From: Anthoceros angustus
Taxonomy: Eukaryota; Streptophyta; Anthocerotopsida; Anthocerotales; Anthocerotaceae
DNA length: 64,000 nt
Assembly: GCA_010909165.1 (NCBI GenBank)
Contig: MU008180.1
Location: 991,884-1,055,883 of the forward strand
Direction: 5' to 3'
The number at the start of each line of letters is the position of its first letter. Position 1 is the first letter of the stretch. The translations under genes were made by a program, and so were the position numbers. This document shows, one piece after another, positions 10,155 to 21,732 of the stretch. The notes under the pieces were generated by a model. That model was not told where the DNA came from. It made no database searches and saw nothing but the letters and a program-made list of their open reading frames with translations.

Positions 10155-13100
10155 ATGGGAAGTATAGGGTCTGAACAAGCACGGGCAGGAGCGGACAGAG
10201 CGGACATGAGGCAAACTTGGAATGTGGTGGGACTGATTCTGTTCCTTGGCCATCCTGCTTCGCCTTGGGAGCTGGCGAAGCTGTGCAATGGGGATGCCAC
10301 AGCGGATGACATCTCAAAACTTTGCGCCTCGCCGGGCGCACCCATTCGGATTACTGCAGAGGGAAAGGTGGAACTGGTGAAGGAACAGGTGAAATCCAGA
10401 TGCGATTCATGCTGTCCATCCTCCAAACCAATGCTGCCCTCGCTCCTCTCAAAGAGAGGTTTGCTGGTTGCCAACAAGGAAAATGTGGCCAACCGGAGAA
10501 AGACGACAGAATCCCCTAGTGCGTTACCTTCCAGTTGTGGATGTAAGTTGGGACAGTTTATTTTAGGGTCTCTGATTCTGAGCGTGGAAACGTGTCTACC
10601 AGGAACTACCGAGCCTCTCCAACCTTCCATTCCTGCAACAGTCTGTGCGGTGTCTACTCCAAGTGAGGTAATGCGCAACTAATCGTTTTCCAAATTCAGA
10701 ATTTGCTTGTCTCCAAATGATATGTGGATTCTGTTGGCTAAAGTGCTGCAAATCCAAAATATGCAGATCAAAGCCGCAACCGACGAGAGCCATATATCTG
10801 CCGTCGCTCCATTTCCCATTTTTGCCAAATACGTCGTGGAGAGCGAAGGAAGCACTGGTACTAGCTTGCTCCCTTGATTAGGGTTTGTATTCTGAATGCA
10901 CTCGTTTCCCTCGCACCTAACGCACACTGACTTGTTTCATATGTAGAACAAATCAGCATGTTAAGTCTTTTCCCATCGAATATATGTAGTCAAGTTTTCA
11001 CACATTGTTAACATTCTGATTTGGCTCTTGTTGTACTTGAAGGTGGCTATGGAACAGTTTACAAAGCTACGCGCAAGACTGATGGAAAGATTTTTGCTAT
11101 CAAATGTAGGTACCCTTGTGAAAAAAAAATTGAAATCCCGTTCCATCCCTCTTCGTCCTTTGGATGTGTGCCTGGAGAGTTGGGAACAGTTTGCATCAAT
11201 AGGGCTGCTGCATGCAAGAACCTCTGTGCCTTCATGAGTTAGGTTAGTTGATGTAAAACTGCTTCTGCAGGTGCCTGTGTCCTAGTCATTGAACTGGCGT
11301 GCTCAGAATTGCAGGCATGCCTATGAGTAGTAAGTAGTTGATCATTCTATATGCGCCACACAATGATGCTCTGTGTCTTTCCGCAAGCACGGCTGAAGGC
11401 ACTGGTGTGTGCTGGTCATTTAACGTCATCCCCTTTGTTGCTGTAGGTCCCCTGGAGAAAACTGTGGACTGCTATGTGAAGAATGAAATCGACATGCTTC
11501 AAAAGTTCAAGTATGGCTACTCCTTCAACCGTTGTATCATGGTGTGAGATTTTTGTGTGTCCACTTTTAATTCAGGTTATCTTATTTGCCTCCATCTATC
11601 CTGGCTTGCGATGTAGAGGCCAGAAGTACATAGTGCAATGTGAGAGTGTTGTCCTTGATGATGAACGAAGAAAAGCCAACATCGTGATGGAATACTTTCC
11701 TCACGACAAGCCTGAGGTAGTTCCAGACGCAAGGACTTGGGATTCTGGGCTTCCGTTTGTGCTACAATGAGACCACCTGATCGTCGTGCTTTGTGGTCAC
11801 CAGGTCCTGAAGAAGGAGATAACGGTGTCACAGTTAAGGTCTTACGCGTTCTGCCTTTTCAATGCCATCAAGTGTTTACATGACAAGGTAACGACATGTC
11901 CATGGGCACTTGCCTCTATCTTCATAGTGGGGTGCATTAAGGGGGTCTATTAATCTCGTGATTTGGCAGAATGTGATGCATCGGGATATAAAACCAGCAA
12001 ATTTTCTCTTCTCAAGGGAGTCTGATGTGGGCTGCCTCATCGATTTCAACCTGGCGTTGGTACAAGAAACGTTTGCACCTCCAGCTTTGTGTATTCCGAC
12101 TAGTATGTGGTTTCACCCTCCAAGCATAGAACAGTGATTGCCCATCCCATTCCAGACGCATGTGCAGACAGTTGAAAAGCGGGATGTTGTGTGTGCAGGA
12201 CCACTGCAAGATGGGTATGCCGAGTAAGTAGTAGTGGCATCGTACATGGGTGCTGCAAATGGTCAGAATTGGTCCTGCATACTCATGTGTGGACGTTGAG
12301 ATGCAGGAAAACCACTACGCCTCTTGAGCAAGGCCGGCGCCAAGAAGAAACCTAGCATGTTACAATTCTCATTTTCTCAAGACAAAGCACCAAGGCCGAA
12401 CTTCGAGGAACCCCCCTGCAAGGTGCTGAGACTGTCGAAGCCGACGCCGGAGTGCGACGCAGCCTTCGATAACAGAGGCTGCGGCTTGGAGGGCGAAGGG
12501 CCTGCCCCCGATGCAGCTCAAGAGCAAGCTGGCACCAGCGCCACAGAGCAGCAGGCAGGGTGCTCAAATTCCCAGGCCGCGTCTCCTGAAAACCGCCATC
12601 CCAACCCGCAAGTGAAACTCCCGCCGTTGAAGCAGAGCAGAAAGCGGATGACCGAGGCTCGCCAGGCAACCAAGGCTGGGCCGTTCGCCGGCACCAAGGG
12701 TTACCGCGCCCCGGAGGTATGTGCCCTTACCCGTTTTACCTTTTACCCTTGCCAGTTGTTCCAGCCTTCCGTCCCGTCCTGTGTATGTTCCGTCCTGTTC
12801 CGTCCTGTATCCATGCTGTCTCCGTTTGGATATGTGCAGGTGCTGTTAAGATCAACCTATCAGTCCACCAAGGTGGACATGTGGTCAGCAGGCGTAACCC
12901 TGATGAACCTGATTGTGGGCCGGAACATCTTCCCGTCGAGCAACAGCGAGCAGTATGTCGATTTTACCTCATCCCTCACCCGACTGTTCGCCGGTTCCCC
13001 GTGACACCCAACGCCCACACCCGACCCGCCCTGACCCGATCTGTGGTTGGGATTTTGCAGGGCTCTGCGTGACATCGCCAAGCTCCGAGGCGTGCACGAG

Positions 13101-13457
13101 GTTGTTACCCTGGCCCGCGAGCACGGCAGGCCCATCTCCGAGGTAAGCGTGGGGGCGAACTGAACGCATGTGGTATCGATATCCCGCCGGCCCCGTCCGT
13201 TCATGAGTGCTTCTCTCAAGCGCAGCAACTGATCGCATCGTTTTGTGACGCAGGGGATTGCCGAGGTGAAACACAAAGGACTATCCCTGCAATCCCTGTG
13301 CATGCGGTTATCGAAGAAACCAGACAAGGTGAAGCGGGTGTGGCCTCCCACCGTCTTCCACCTCCTGGAGCAGTGCCTGCAGATAAACCCAGACAATCGG
13401 ATCGACGCCCAAGCAGCCCTACAACACGACTTCTTTACGGAGCCCAGAACATTGTGA
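10155..13457 (+). CDS. CDC7: CDC7-type cell-division-cycle protein kinase (DDK catalytic subunit)
   Basis: CDC7 phosphorylates the MCM helicase to fire replication origins. A complete 12-exon model keeps frame throughout (609 residues): 10155-10667, 10767-10857, 11043-11105, 11447-11510, 11617-11716, 11804-11887, 11970-12059, 12199-12214, 12307-12716, 12840-12952, 13061-13142, 13254-13457. Exon 2 to 3 rebuilds the glycine loop EGSTGGYGTVYKA; then AIKC, catalytic loop HRDIKPANFLFS, and DFN in place of DFG, which is characteristic of CDC7. A long exon (12307-12716) encodes the family's kinase insert before GTKGYRAPE, and exon 10 carries STKVDMWSAGVTL. Exon 8 is only 16 nt. The N-terminal segment (RQTWNVVGLILFLGHPAS) resembles the plant-specific leader as I remember it. 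A splice variant skipping exon 8 would shift frame. Confidence 0.92.
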
Positions 13458-14911
13458 CACTTACATAAGCCCGTAGGCCCATGTACATGGAGGCAAGTAG
13501 GTGGGCGTGAGCCGGTAGTCAACCGATAGAACAAGAGTCGGGCAGGGTAGCGGGGTAGGGCAGGCAACAGGCACAGCAGGGTTGCGCAGCGGCGGAGTTT
13601 GTCTGATTGCTGTCTGCTGTGAGTGTGTGGCGTACTTGAATGTTCCATGGCCAGCGGTTGGCAGTGCCATCCAATTAGTAGGAGGCGCTAGGAGTAATGA
13701 GAGGCATCGCAATGCTGCCCTGTCCTGCCAGTAGCGCGTATGTGGCGACGCGGCAAGCGGCATGCGGCCATGGCCATCCCCTCGCGCGGCAGTGATGAGA
13801 TGGAGGAGGCGAGCGGAGAGTTGCAACCGCAACGAACCAGCAGCGGGCAGCTCTCTTCTGTTGGAATCGCGAAACGACAAGAGCGAGGCCAACGCCACAC
13901 ACGTCTCGTACATCCAGGGCATCATAGGCGGGACAGGACGGGGCCGGGGCAACCGCGGTTAAGGTATTGCGGCTGCGGCGAGCGAGTTTAACTCCAGGGT
14001 GCGGGCCGATATGGCACGTACTCGACCGATCTGTAGCTGCGTGTATGCAGTAAAAGCGGGCGTGTGAAATACGGTTGGTAAACGTGTGGGTGAAAGGGGG
14101 AGGCCTAATTATGTAATTAGTGGGGCCATAATGATGGGGCCCGCGCGCTTAGGATCGTATCTAGATACGCGTATGGGGCAGGGACGGGGGCAGGGCCAGG
14201 CCCAGGCCCAGGTCCAGGGCGACGCCTCTCCCGGGCCGCCCAGGCTCCCGTTTGAAAAACAACGGTAGGCCAAGTTAGTGGCCCTAATGGCTGCCTTTGA
14301 CCGCCTTCAAGCTGGCCCATGGCGTGTTTAACAGCCCCCCGCGCCATCGCCTCCGCTGTTACGCGTATAACAGCGGGGGCGGAGCGTCGAGCAAGATTTC
14401 TACAATGATGCGGGTTTTACTGCGCCGATTTACCGCCCCCGTTCTTGAAACACAACGCCCAACGCCCTCGTCCGCCCCGGACACAGTCGTTATCGTTAGC
14501 CGCCCGGGCCCGGGGGCCCTTCATCATGCGGCATACGGTCTTACCGGGTAAATCGGCATTGCCCCATGTCCCCAGCACGGGGCACGGGTTACGGATTACG
14601 GGGCCGCCACCGTCGGGCCTCGCCCCCCGTTCCGTCCCGTCCTGGCCTGCCCTGCTGCCCTGCCGACCTCCCGCCTTTTTCACGATGCCCGCAACAGCCT
14701 GCAGGCCAGCCAGCCAGCGCCTCCCTCGCCTTGCCGCTACCGCTGCCGCTGCCGCTGCCGCTGCCTTTGCCTCGCCAATTCCCCTGCTTGCGCCCGCGCG
14801 CGTGCCTCGTCTCTCGTGTGTGTGTGCCGGTGCGCTTGTGCGCCTTGTCTGTGAGAGATCTTGCGCCAAGCATGCTGTAGAGAGGATTGCGTGCATGAAT
14901 CGTGCGCGAAG
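13458..14911. other. Intergenic: CDC7 3' flank and bHLH promoter region
   Basis: GC-rich DNA with no supported gene. It contains a CAGGCC-type low-complexity run near 14180-14220, a dyad at 14353-14376 and CCGCTG triplet repeats near 14738-14765 just before the bHLH start. Confidence 0.5.
14353..14376. promoter_or_regulatory. 9-bp dyad (CCGCTGTTA ... TAACAGCGG) upstream of the bHLH gene
   Basis: Perfect 9-nt arms separated by CGCGTA, about 540 bp before the bHLH ATG. It could bind a dimeric regulator. No known factor is assigned and chance occurrence is possible. Confidence 0.25.
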
Positions 14912-15543
14912 ATGCTGACGGATCACTACCATGAACGGGAGCACCAGCGGCACCAGCAGCACCAGCAGCAGAGGTCGGGGTCCGCCTCCGCCTCTGGAAT
15001 GGATGGATTTGGCTTGTGTGGGGACTACGGGCTGGGATCCTCGCTCGGCCTGCCTCCCTTCTGCTCATATCAGATGCTTCCCAATCCCGCCTGCTCTGCC
15101 ATGTCTTGGATCGAGCAGTCGCAGTCCGAGATCGCGTCCGAGATCGCGCTGGCGCAGTGCGGATTGTGGACGCCCCCCCACCACATGATGCAGCTGCAAG
15201 AAGACGCCTCCGGATGCCTCATGCCGCTGCACAGGTCCGGCCTGCCGCATGCTCTGCCGCTGGACAACTGGAATTACGTCGGGATGGACCAGCACCTCGT
15301 CACCACGGCGGTGCTGCCGACCATGCTGCAGCATGAGCATGAGCATGAGCACGAGCATGAGCACGAGCACGAGCATGAGCAGGAGGACGGGGATGTGGAG
15401 CTGCTCGCTCAGCCTGCCGCGCACCATTTCCATCGCGCCGCCGCCGCTTCCTCCTCCAACCACTTTTTCCATGCTCAGCCCGACGCCACGCCGGACCAAG
15501 GTTGCTATGCTGTTCCGCTTTTTCTTGCAGAGATCGCAGAGCA

Positions 15544-15574
<31 letters not shown>

Positions 15575-16837
15575 GCGTTTTTTGCTTCCTCCGCCGACTG
15601 CGTGCGCGAGGCGCACTCCTCCGGCAGCGACAACCTCATGGCGGAATCCGCGTCCAATCTCTTCAACACCTGGAGCACGCATGGAGTGACGGTCGCGGGC
15701 ATGCAGAGCATGCACACAATTGCTACTGCTGCTGCGCCCGACTTCAACAGCCTGGAGCTGCCGGATGAGTCGTCCTCGGTTGCCAACGACGCCGACAATC
15801 TTGACTCCAGCGTGCACTCCAGAATGGCGCCGCATCTGGACCCGATCGATACCTTGTCTTGCGCTTCTTGGATGGTGCAATGCAAGGCATCCGACTCGGA
15901 GAGCAGTGGATCGATGCAGGAGCAAGTCCAAGCTGCAAACAATCCTGATTCTGGACTCTGGAGGAATGCGCATTCTCGGGGCCCGGGACTCCACACCTTG
16001 GACGCACTCATCTCCAACCCGGACGAGCTGGACATCCAGGAGCCTCATGCCTCAGCCTCCAAGCGGCAGAGAGTGGCGTGCTACACGCTGGAAAGCCTCT
16101 CCAAGGCTGTCAACCTGCATCTCAAAAAGGAGGCGCTCGTCAAGGGGAGTCCGACCACAACTCTCAAGTCGACAACGCGCCTGCGTGCGTCCATGCCAGC
16201 CACTGCGCCTGCTCAGCCTCTATACAAGGATGCCGGCGTCATCAGCAGGGATTTCAGGATTTTGTCTCAGCAAGCTCACAAGTCTCAGGACAATGTAGCA
16301 ACTCGGCATCACCCCGGGCCCCTTCAATCCAGCCTCCTGGATCACAGAGACTGCGTCACGGTGGTGGATTCCAAGACTTGCTACCGAAAGCTTCCAGTCA
16401 CCTCGGTCGAGCCTCAGAGCGTGGCAGCCCGGCAGCGGAGGAAGAAAATCACAGAACGGGTGAATGTCCTTGCGCAACTCATCCCTGGCGGTCACAAGAT
16501 GGATACAGCATCCATGTTCGACGAGGCCATCGAGTACGTCAAGTTTCTGCAGCTCCAGGTGAATATTCTTGAGTCCCTCGGCAACATTTCTGATCAGGCT
16601 CAGTCCCCAGCCGTCTCCTCCTCTTCCAACACCGGTTACGCCTTCGATTTGCCCAAGGACATGTCTGTACATCCTGCTGCTGCTGCTGCTTCCGGTTACG
16701 GAATGAAATCACTGACTGCCAGATCTCCCACACCTTCCCCTCTCGTCTTGTCTGAGGTTCTTCAGCAACAGCTCTTCAAACAGAAACTGTGCATTGTGTC
16801 ACTTCGCCAGTGTGCTCTTTCAGGTTCTTCATCTTAG
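14912..16837 (+). CDS. Atypical bHLH transcription factor, HECATE/bHLH52-53-like
   Basis: Intronless, 641 residues from ATG 14912 ([11 protein letters not shown]). The bHLH region near residues 501-555 reads [20 protein letters not shown], then [20 protein letters not shown] and [14 protein letters not shown]. The loop and helix 2 match the HECATE/bHLH52-53 type. The basic region has Lys where canonical E-box binders have Glu (RRKKI), so E-box binding is doubtful and partners may decide DNA contact. A C-terminal [14 protein letters not shown] resembles the short tail motif of bHLH52/53. Low-complexity tracts include a His-Glu repeat (about residues 138-155) and an 11-Gln run (about 211-221), both of which may vary between individuals. 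Probably a developmental regulator; no target can be inferred. Confidence 0.8.
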
Positions 16838-17570
16838 ACAAGAGGACAGGAATTCATCACTCTCTCGCACTGTTTTCACCAGTTTTGTAGCCGGCGGCAT
16901 CTGGTTACGGCTTGGATTCTTGTGTTGCCACACAAGGAGATCAAACCATTTCCGCAGGTTTATCGTAGCTTGTACAGTTTTCCAGCTTGTTGTTCGCAAG
17001 GGATTCGCGCAACAGCTGAACACATTTGTGTTGAGTTGTAATGAAATCCGGCATGTGCAATGTGCATCCCTTCTTCCTATTGAATAACGGAAGGACTAAC
17101 TCTCTCTTCTTCCTCTGGAGTCAGTTCGCTGACGTCTATTACCCTGCTGGCTGCGGGGCACTCCGTTCTGTCGTTCTGTCCGGTCTGCGTGGCTGTACCA
17201 TCTTGGTCGAAGCGTGTTCACCTGTCGAGGACCTACCGTATGCCTACGTAGAGCCCGCGAGGTAGAGATCTGCCACGTACTTCCCATATCTTTGTAGATC
17301 GCACTCAGTATGCAGTTATTCCAGGACCTTCTAGGCCGGGTGCTACTTCTACCTTGCCAGGTGCCGGGGGGAGTTTTCACTCACCGGTTACCTGCACTCA
17401 AGTGCCATCGTTAGCTAAATCCTATTTGCACACACTCTTCGCCAGAACTAGGGCAATGGTGACTGTCGGATGCAACTCGTCTCTGGACATCCAAGAGTCA
17501 TCCAGTTAGTTTGCCAGGCATGTAAGGGAGAAAACCAAAACAAAGGCAGGGAATTATTTTCTAGTTTTCC
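16838..17570. other. Intergenic between convergent bHLH and SNI1 genes
   Basis: Likely 3' UTR sequence of both neighbours. No coding or RNA feature was recognised. Confidence 0.5.
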
Positions 17571-20500
17571 TTACAGATTCAGTTTTTGGTGCACTTGGTG
17601 CATCTCTACAGCCGCCTGAAATGCTAGGCACAAATCATGGGTGCTCTTCTCGCTCCAGGACTCCTGAAGCCATAACGCTGCCTGAACGAGGTGTGGCCAC
17701 TCACAATGGGTAAGGCAGGGGGCTGATGTTAGATACAGAAAGATGACAGTGTTCACGTTCATACGGCTTCGAGGGCTCGGATCATACGCACCTGAAATGC
17801 ATGTCCTAACAAAACCTCCAAAGTTTCTGCACCGAACGCCCTACGTACTAGTTTGGCTTGGGCCTTGTTAGCTAGACATTCCAGCGAGCCCAGGAGATCT
17901 GCCAGCCCATGGTTGACTTGAACTTGCTGAATACATACACAAACAATTGACTGCGTGAGCTCTTCCTCACTGGGAAAGATGTAACGCAAAATCCAGCAAG
18001 TTTCCCCGCAGAGACCTTCGGCCATTTCTTGGCTAATTGCCTTAAGATGAAGTCCATCTTGTGCCTGGAGTCTTGAATTGACTGCAGGACCATGAGTAGC
18101 ATGAGTAGCATGCCGGTATGAAGGTGAACTTCTCTGTACTACATCAACTCCAAAGAAACCTGCAAGAAGCTGTTGAGCATCTCTGCATCATCTGGAAAAT
18201 CGTCTACAATCTCCTTCAAGTTGGATCTGTTTGCAGGTACAAATCAAGCTCTCAATCAGCATCAGAATGGGAAGAAACTTAAACAGATGTGATTACATCT
18301 GAATGATCCCCGCTACAATTGCTACCTTTGAACGTCCTGTTCGCAATCCCCAAGCTTTGTAAACATAATTATCAACTTTCTAGCCAATTCACAAATATGC
18401 CTCACAGAGACGCAAGGCAGACTTGCAATTTTGCCGCCACTTTGCCTTCCACGTGCACAAATGATCCGTAGTAAATGTCCAACCAATTCTCTTGCAGCAT
18501 TCCTGCCAGAACCCTGACATAGACCCCAGAAGAAAATCTTGGTGCTTAAATATCAGCAGTAACGTGCAGGGCAAAATTTTATGGCAGTCCTAGAGCTGTA
18601 CCTTTAACAGCTTTCTAACATAAGAGCATTGAAGAACTTCGAGTTCATGATTAGCTGCACAAAACCAACGAAGGCCTTACTGAAGAGCTTGCCAGCAAGG
18701 CCACTCAGATCTACCAAAAGATGGCTAGTCAAGGGCAGAAACACTTGCGCTATGCAGAACAAACCTTCAAAATGAATGAGTCGGCAGTTGAAGTCCATCT
18801 CCAGAATATCCACAACATATTCGAATGTCAAGAACTCGCCAAGCTCTAGCTGCACAGGAATGAGCTTAGTCAGGACAAAGAGGCTGGCCCTGCCGGTACT
18901 CGATCCTCTCTACCAAATCCAGTAAGTCCACAAGCTCTGAACCTTGGTGAATCACATCTTACTTCATCCTCGATCAGGTTACTCCTGTCAATTTGGGCAG
19001 TTCTGTCCTTTTCTTTGGGGGAACTTATCCCAGCATATGCCTCCATACAATCTGCAATCCTTCTGAAGAATTCATGCCAGTTCTAAATTGAACCAACGAC
19101 ACAACAGTCAGAGGAACACATCCAAAAGCAGTACTCCACAGGCTTCATACATCAAATTGCTAGAATCTGCGACACCCTTAGCAGCACATTTGTTGAAGGA
19201 CGGTCATCAGGTGTTAGTACCAGGTGCTCGTCAGTCATGTGGTCAGAAAGCAGTACTGCTCTAGCTGCCTGGTGTGATGGATCCTCCTCAATGCCACTTG
19301 ATGTAAATTTTTTCTCCGAGAAGCAGTCATCCCCTTCAGAACTCTGAAATGGAGTCCACGCCTGGAATGCGCCAAGGATAAGCTGAACAACTAGGCTTGC
19401 AGAGGAAACTTGGCGAAGGTATCTGCTAGACAGAGATGCACCTTGACATTGAGCACAAGCTCTAACACTCCCGAGGATGATGTTTCCCTTGTTCTAATAC
19501 AAGGGAACGTCTGCGGCCATGCAATACCACAGTCAAAATCACACTGTCAAGAGAGCACAAAGTCAAAATTATGTCAACCGCAAACACATGGTCCGAAGGC
19601 TACGCAAGGTAATGCCTACGGTTGAGACGATGTGCAGTATCTTAACTACCTTTCTAAACTCATTGAGAAGCTTAAAGCTCTTCACTGCCAATTCGATAGA
19701 CCTACTTTCCTTCAAGCATTTAAACACAGCAGCTTGTATCCCCCTGGAAGATCCAAGTGCATTAGAGTGCCGGAAGCCAGACTCATCAGTGATTGCATCA
19801 TTCCACGTCAGTTCTGCTAGTGAAAACGTGAAAGGAACTGCGGAAAGCTATCTGACATTCTCGAATTCAACAAGGATGGTTCCAGGCGAGAGAGTTGAAA
19901 GGACTACCTTGTTGGAACTGCAGCACTAGCAGGCCCAATCGAATGACAGAAAACCTCTTCAAAGAACATGAGTGCTACATTAGGCACAGAAAGTCAAGGA
20001 AGAGCATTTCCCTCCATATACATGCATAGAAACTCTGCTCCTAACCTCTTGCACCTACAGTAAAACATAGGACAGAACAATGTGGTCGGACAGCGAACAA
20101 GGTGTGATTGGATACTGTCGTCGACTTTGTCCTCGATAGCACCTTCCCTCTTTACTGCAATAGTAGATGGGCCCGACCCACGGTCGAACCTTGTGGATGG
20201 TTGAGAATACGGTTGGGAGAAATCTACAAAGGCCAGCAGACTTTCCTCCACGTATCTGTCCATCGTGCTCCCATCGTTGTCGAGTACAACTGTGACTTTG
20301 AGGTAGTTCGGCTTCCCAACGGACTGCTAATAGTTTACAGAATTAGGAGCATATTTTGATATGATCCCAGCGTCTGAAAGTGGTGCAGTTATCTGCAGCT
20401 AACAGATCCAAACAAATGGTCATCGTACCGCATTCTGAGAGCTGGCTTCTAAACGCTGCTCCTCCGTTGGCTGCACCCAGGTGAAACATAGAACATACGT

Positions 20501-20772
20501 GATAGTGCATAGTATTCCAGGCTACAACAACAACAGGTTCTCAAAGTTTCACTGAATGCTTGTGCTACTGCAGAGACCGCATCAACCAACCTTGGCGAGA
20601 CCTGCGGCTGCTCTTCGGGTGAGGGGCTGCACGAAGAGAAAGAGGGGCACATTGAATCACCATCCAAGCTGATTGGGCAATTTCCTTTCTGCACTGCGGG
20701 TAGGAGAAGGCAACATACCCGGTGGGGGAGATGGGCTTCCACACCTTCTGGTGCCTTGCGCTTGGGAGGCAT
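17571..20772 (-). CDS. SNI1: SNI1 homologue (negative regulator of systemic acquired resistance; SMC5/6-associated), multi-exon
   Basis: In Arabidopsis, SNI1 is an armadillo-like protein tied to the SMC5/6 complex that restrains immune and DNA-damage responses. Minus-strand exon blocks align in order with it: IQAAVFKCLKESRSIELAVK at about 19813-19650, a VQLILGAFQAWTPF block near 19425-19150, EFLTFEYVVDILEMDFN near 18850-18780 leading to FVQLIMNSKFFNALMLES, VLQSIQDSRHKMDFILRQL near 18080-18030, and the C-terminal ETLEVLLGHAFQVRM near 17830-17785, with the last exon ending at stop 17571. An N-terminal exon from ATG 20772 (MPPKRKAPEG) and a second near 20263-20090 (TMDRYVEESLLAFVDF) are less certain. 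Exact splice sites were not resolved for every exon. Identification rests on the ordered blocks. Confidence 0.72.
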
Positions 20773-21732
20773 GGCGAATGTCGAAAGCGTAGTCCGATCA
20801 CATCCTGAATACTCTATTTCCTTTGATCAAATTCCAAAAGCCAACGATTTCAATTCTCGCGGGAGGTGGGCAGGCGGGATCGCAGGGGAAACACATACTA
20901 AGCGTAGTAGTAGTAATATATGAAATTAAAGATAATAAGCGTTACAGAACATAAAGAATAAATGATACGTTCACTGCCTTCCGGGTGCATCGCGGAGCGT
21001 GTTCACAAAGACATCGATTTGAACTACACCGGCTCTCGGGCAACCTAGGAAGAGAACCACGGACCCGCACCAAAGGACTAGAAAGGTCTGCAACTTACTG
21101 GGAGAGAGCTCCCTACTATACAAGTCGCAGGTCTCGACAGAAGTTGCTCAGATTGGTCACCCAGGGCCGCTTCAGTGGTAACAAACTTGAACCTGACCAT
21201 GGCACTAGGTAGCCCAGCTATACCTTCCGTAAGGAGGACGGCCTAGGGGAAGTAAGAAAGAGAGCCGGGAGCTGTCTGCAGCAAGCTGGTTCAACAACGT
21301 CCTAGACGTCGTGTGAGGTGTCTCAAATTCTTTGCAAGAAGACAACTTGCAGAAGAACAGAGCAAAAGTCTGCTAAATCAGACTAGATTACAAAGTCAAT
21401 TCTCCAAGGGCATGAAGCCAGAGTTGCGTCACTCCATCCAATAGCCCAGAACTGGCAAAACAACATCCCATGGCTCTCCACAGCTGGGTGCTCAATTTCC
21501 ACCACGCCGAGGACACGACAAACTTCCTGTGTGTGCATAAACAACAGTTGCAGGGAACCTCGTCGGGTTGCAAGACCAAGATTCCAGGAAACCCAAGCCA
21601 GGAGAGAGCACCTAGCTCAGCCTTCCAACAGGGGACAGACAGCCACCCATGTGACGATTGAGCTTCCATGCACAGGTTAGAAGCTACCCAGATGCTGTTT
21701 CACACTTTAAACTCCTGATCATGATGCCCATG
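20773..21732. other. Intergenic upstream of SNI1 and 3' flank of the CFIm68-like gene
   Basis: No gene was recognised. A short AT-rich patch with (GTA)n lies at 20900-20960. The remainder is mid-GC sequence without a supported reading frame. The part next to 21733 is probably 3' UTR of the minus-strand gene. Confidence 0.45.

Noticed and set aside
15065-16048. A 327-codon minus-strand frame with Leu and Met runs
   Set aside because: Complement of the His-Glu and Gln repeats of the bHLH gene.
20980-21230. Possible tRNA or small structured RNA near the SNI1 promoter
   Set aside because: I could not fold a cloverleaf or find A- and B-box motifs by eye.
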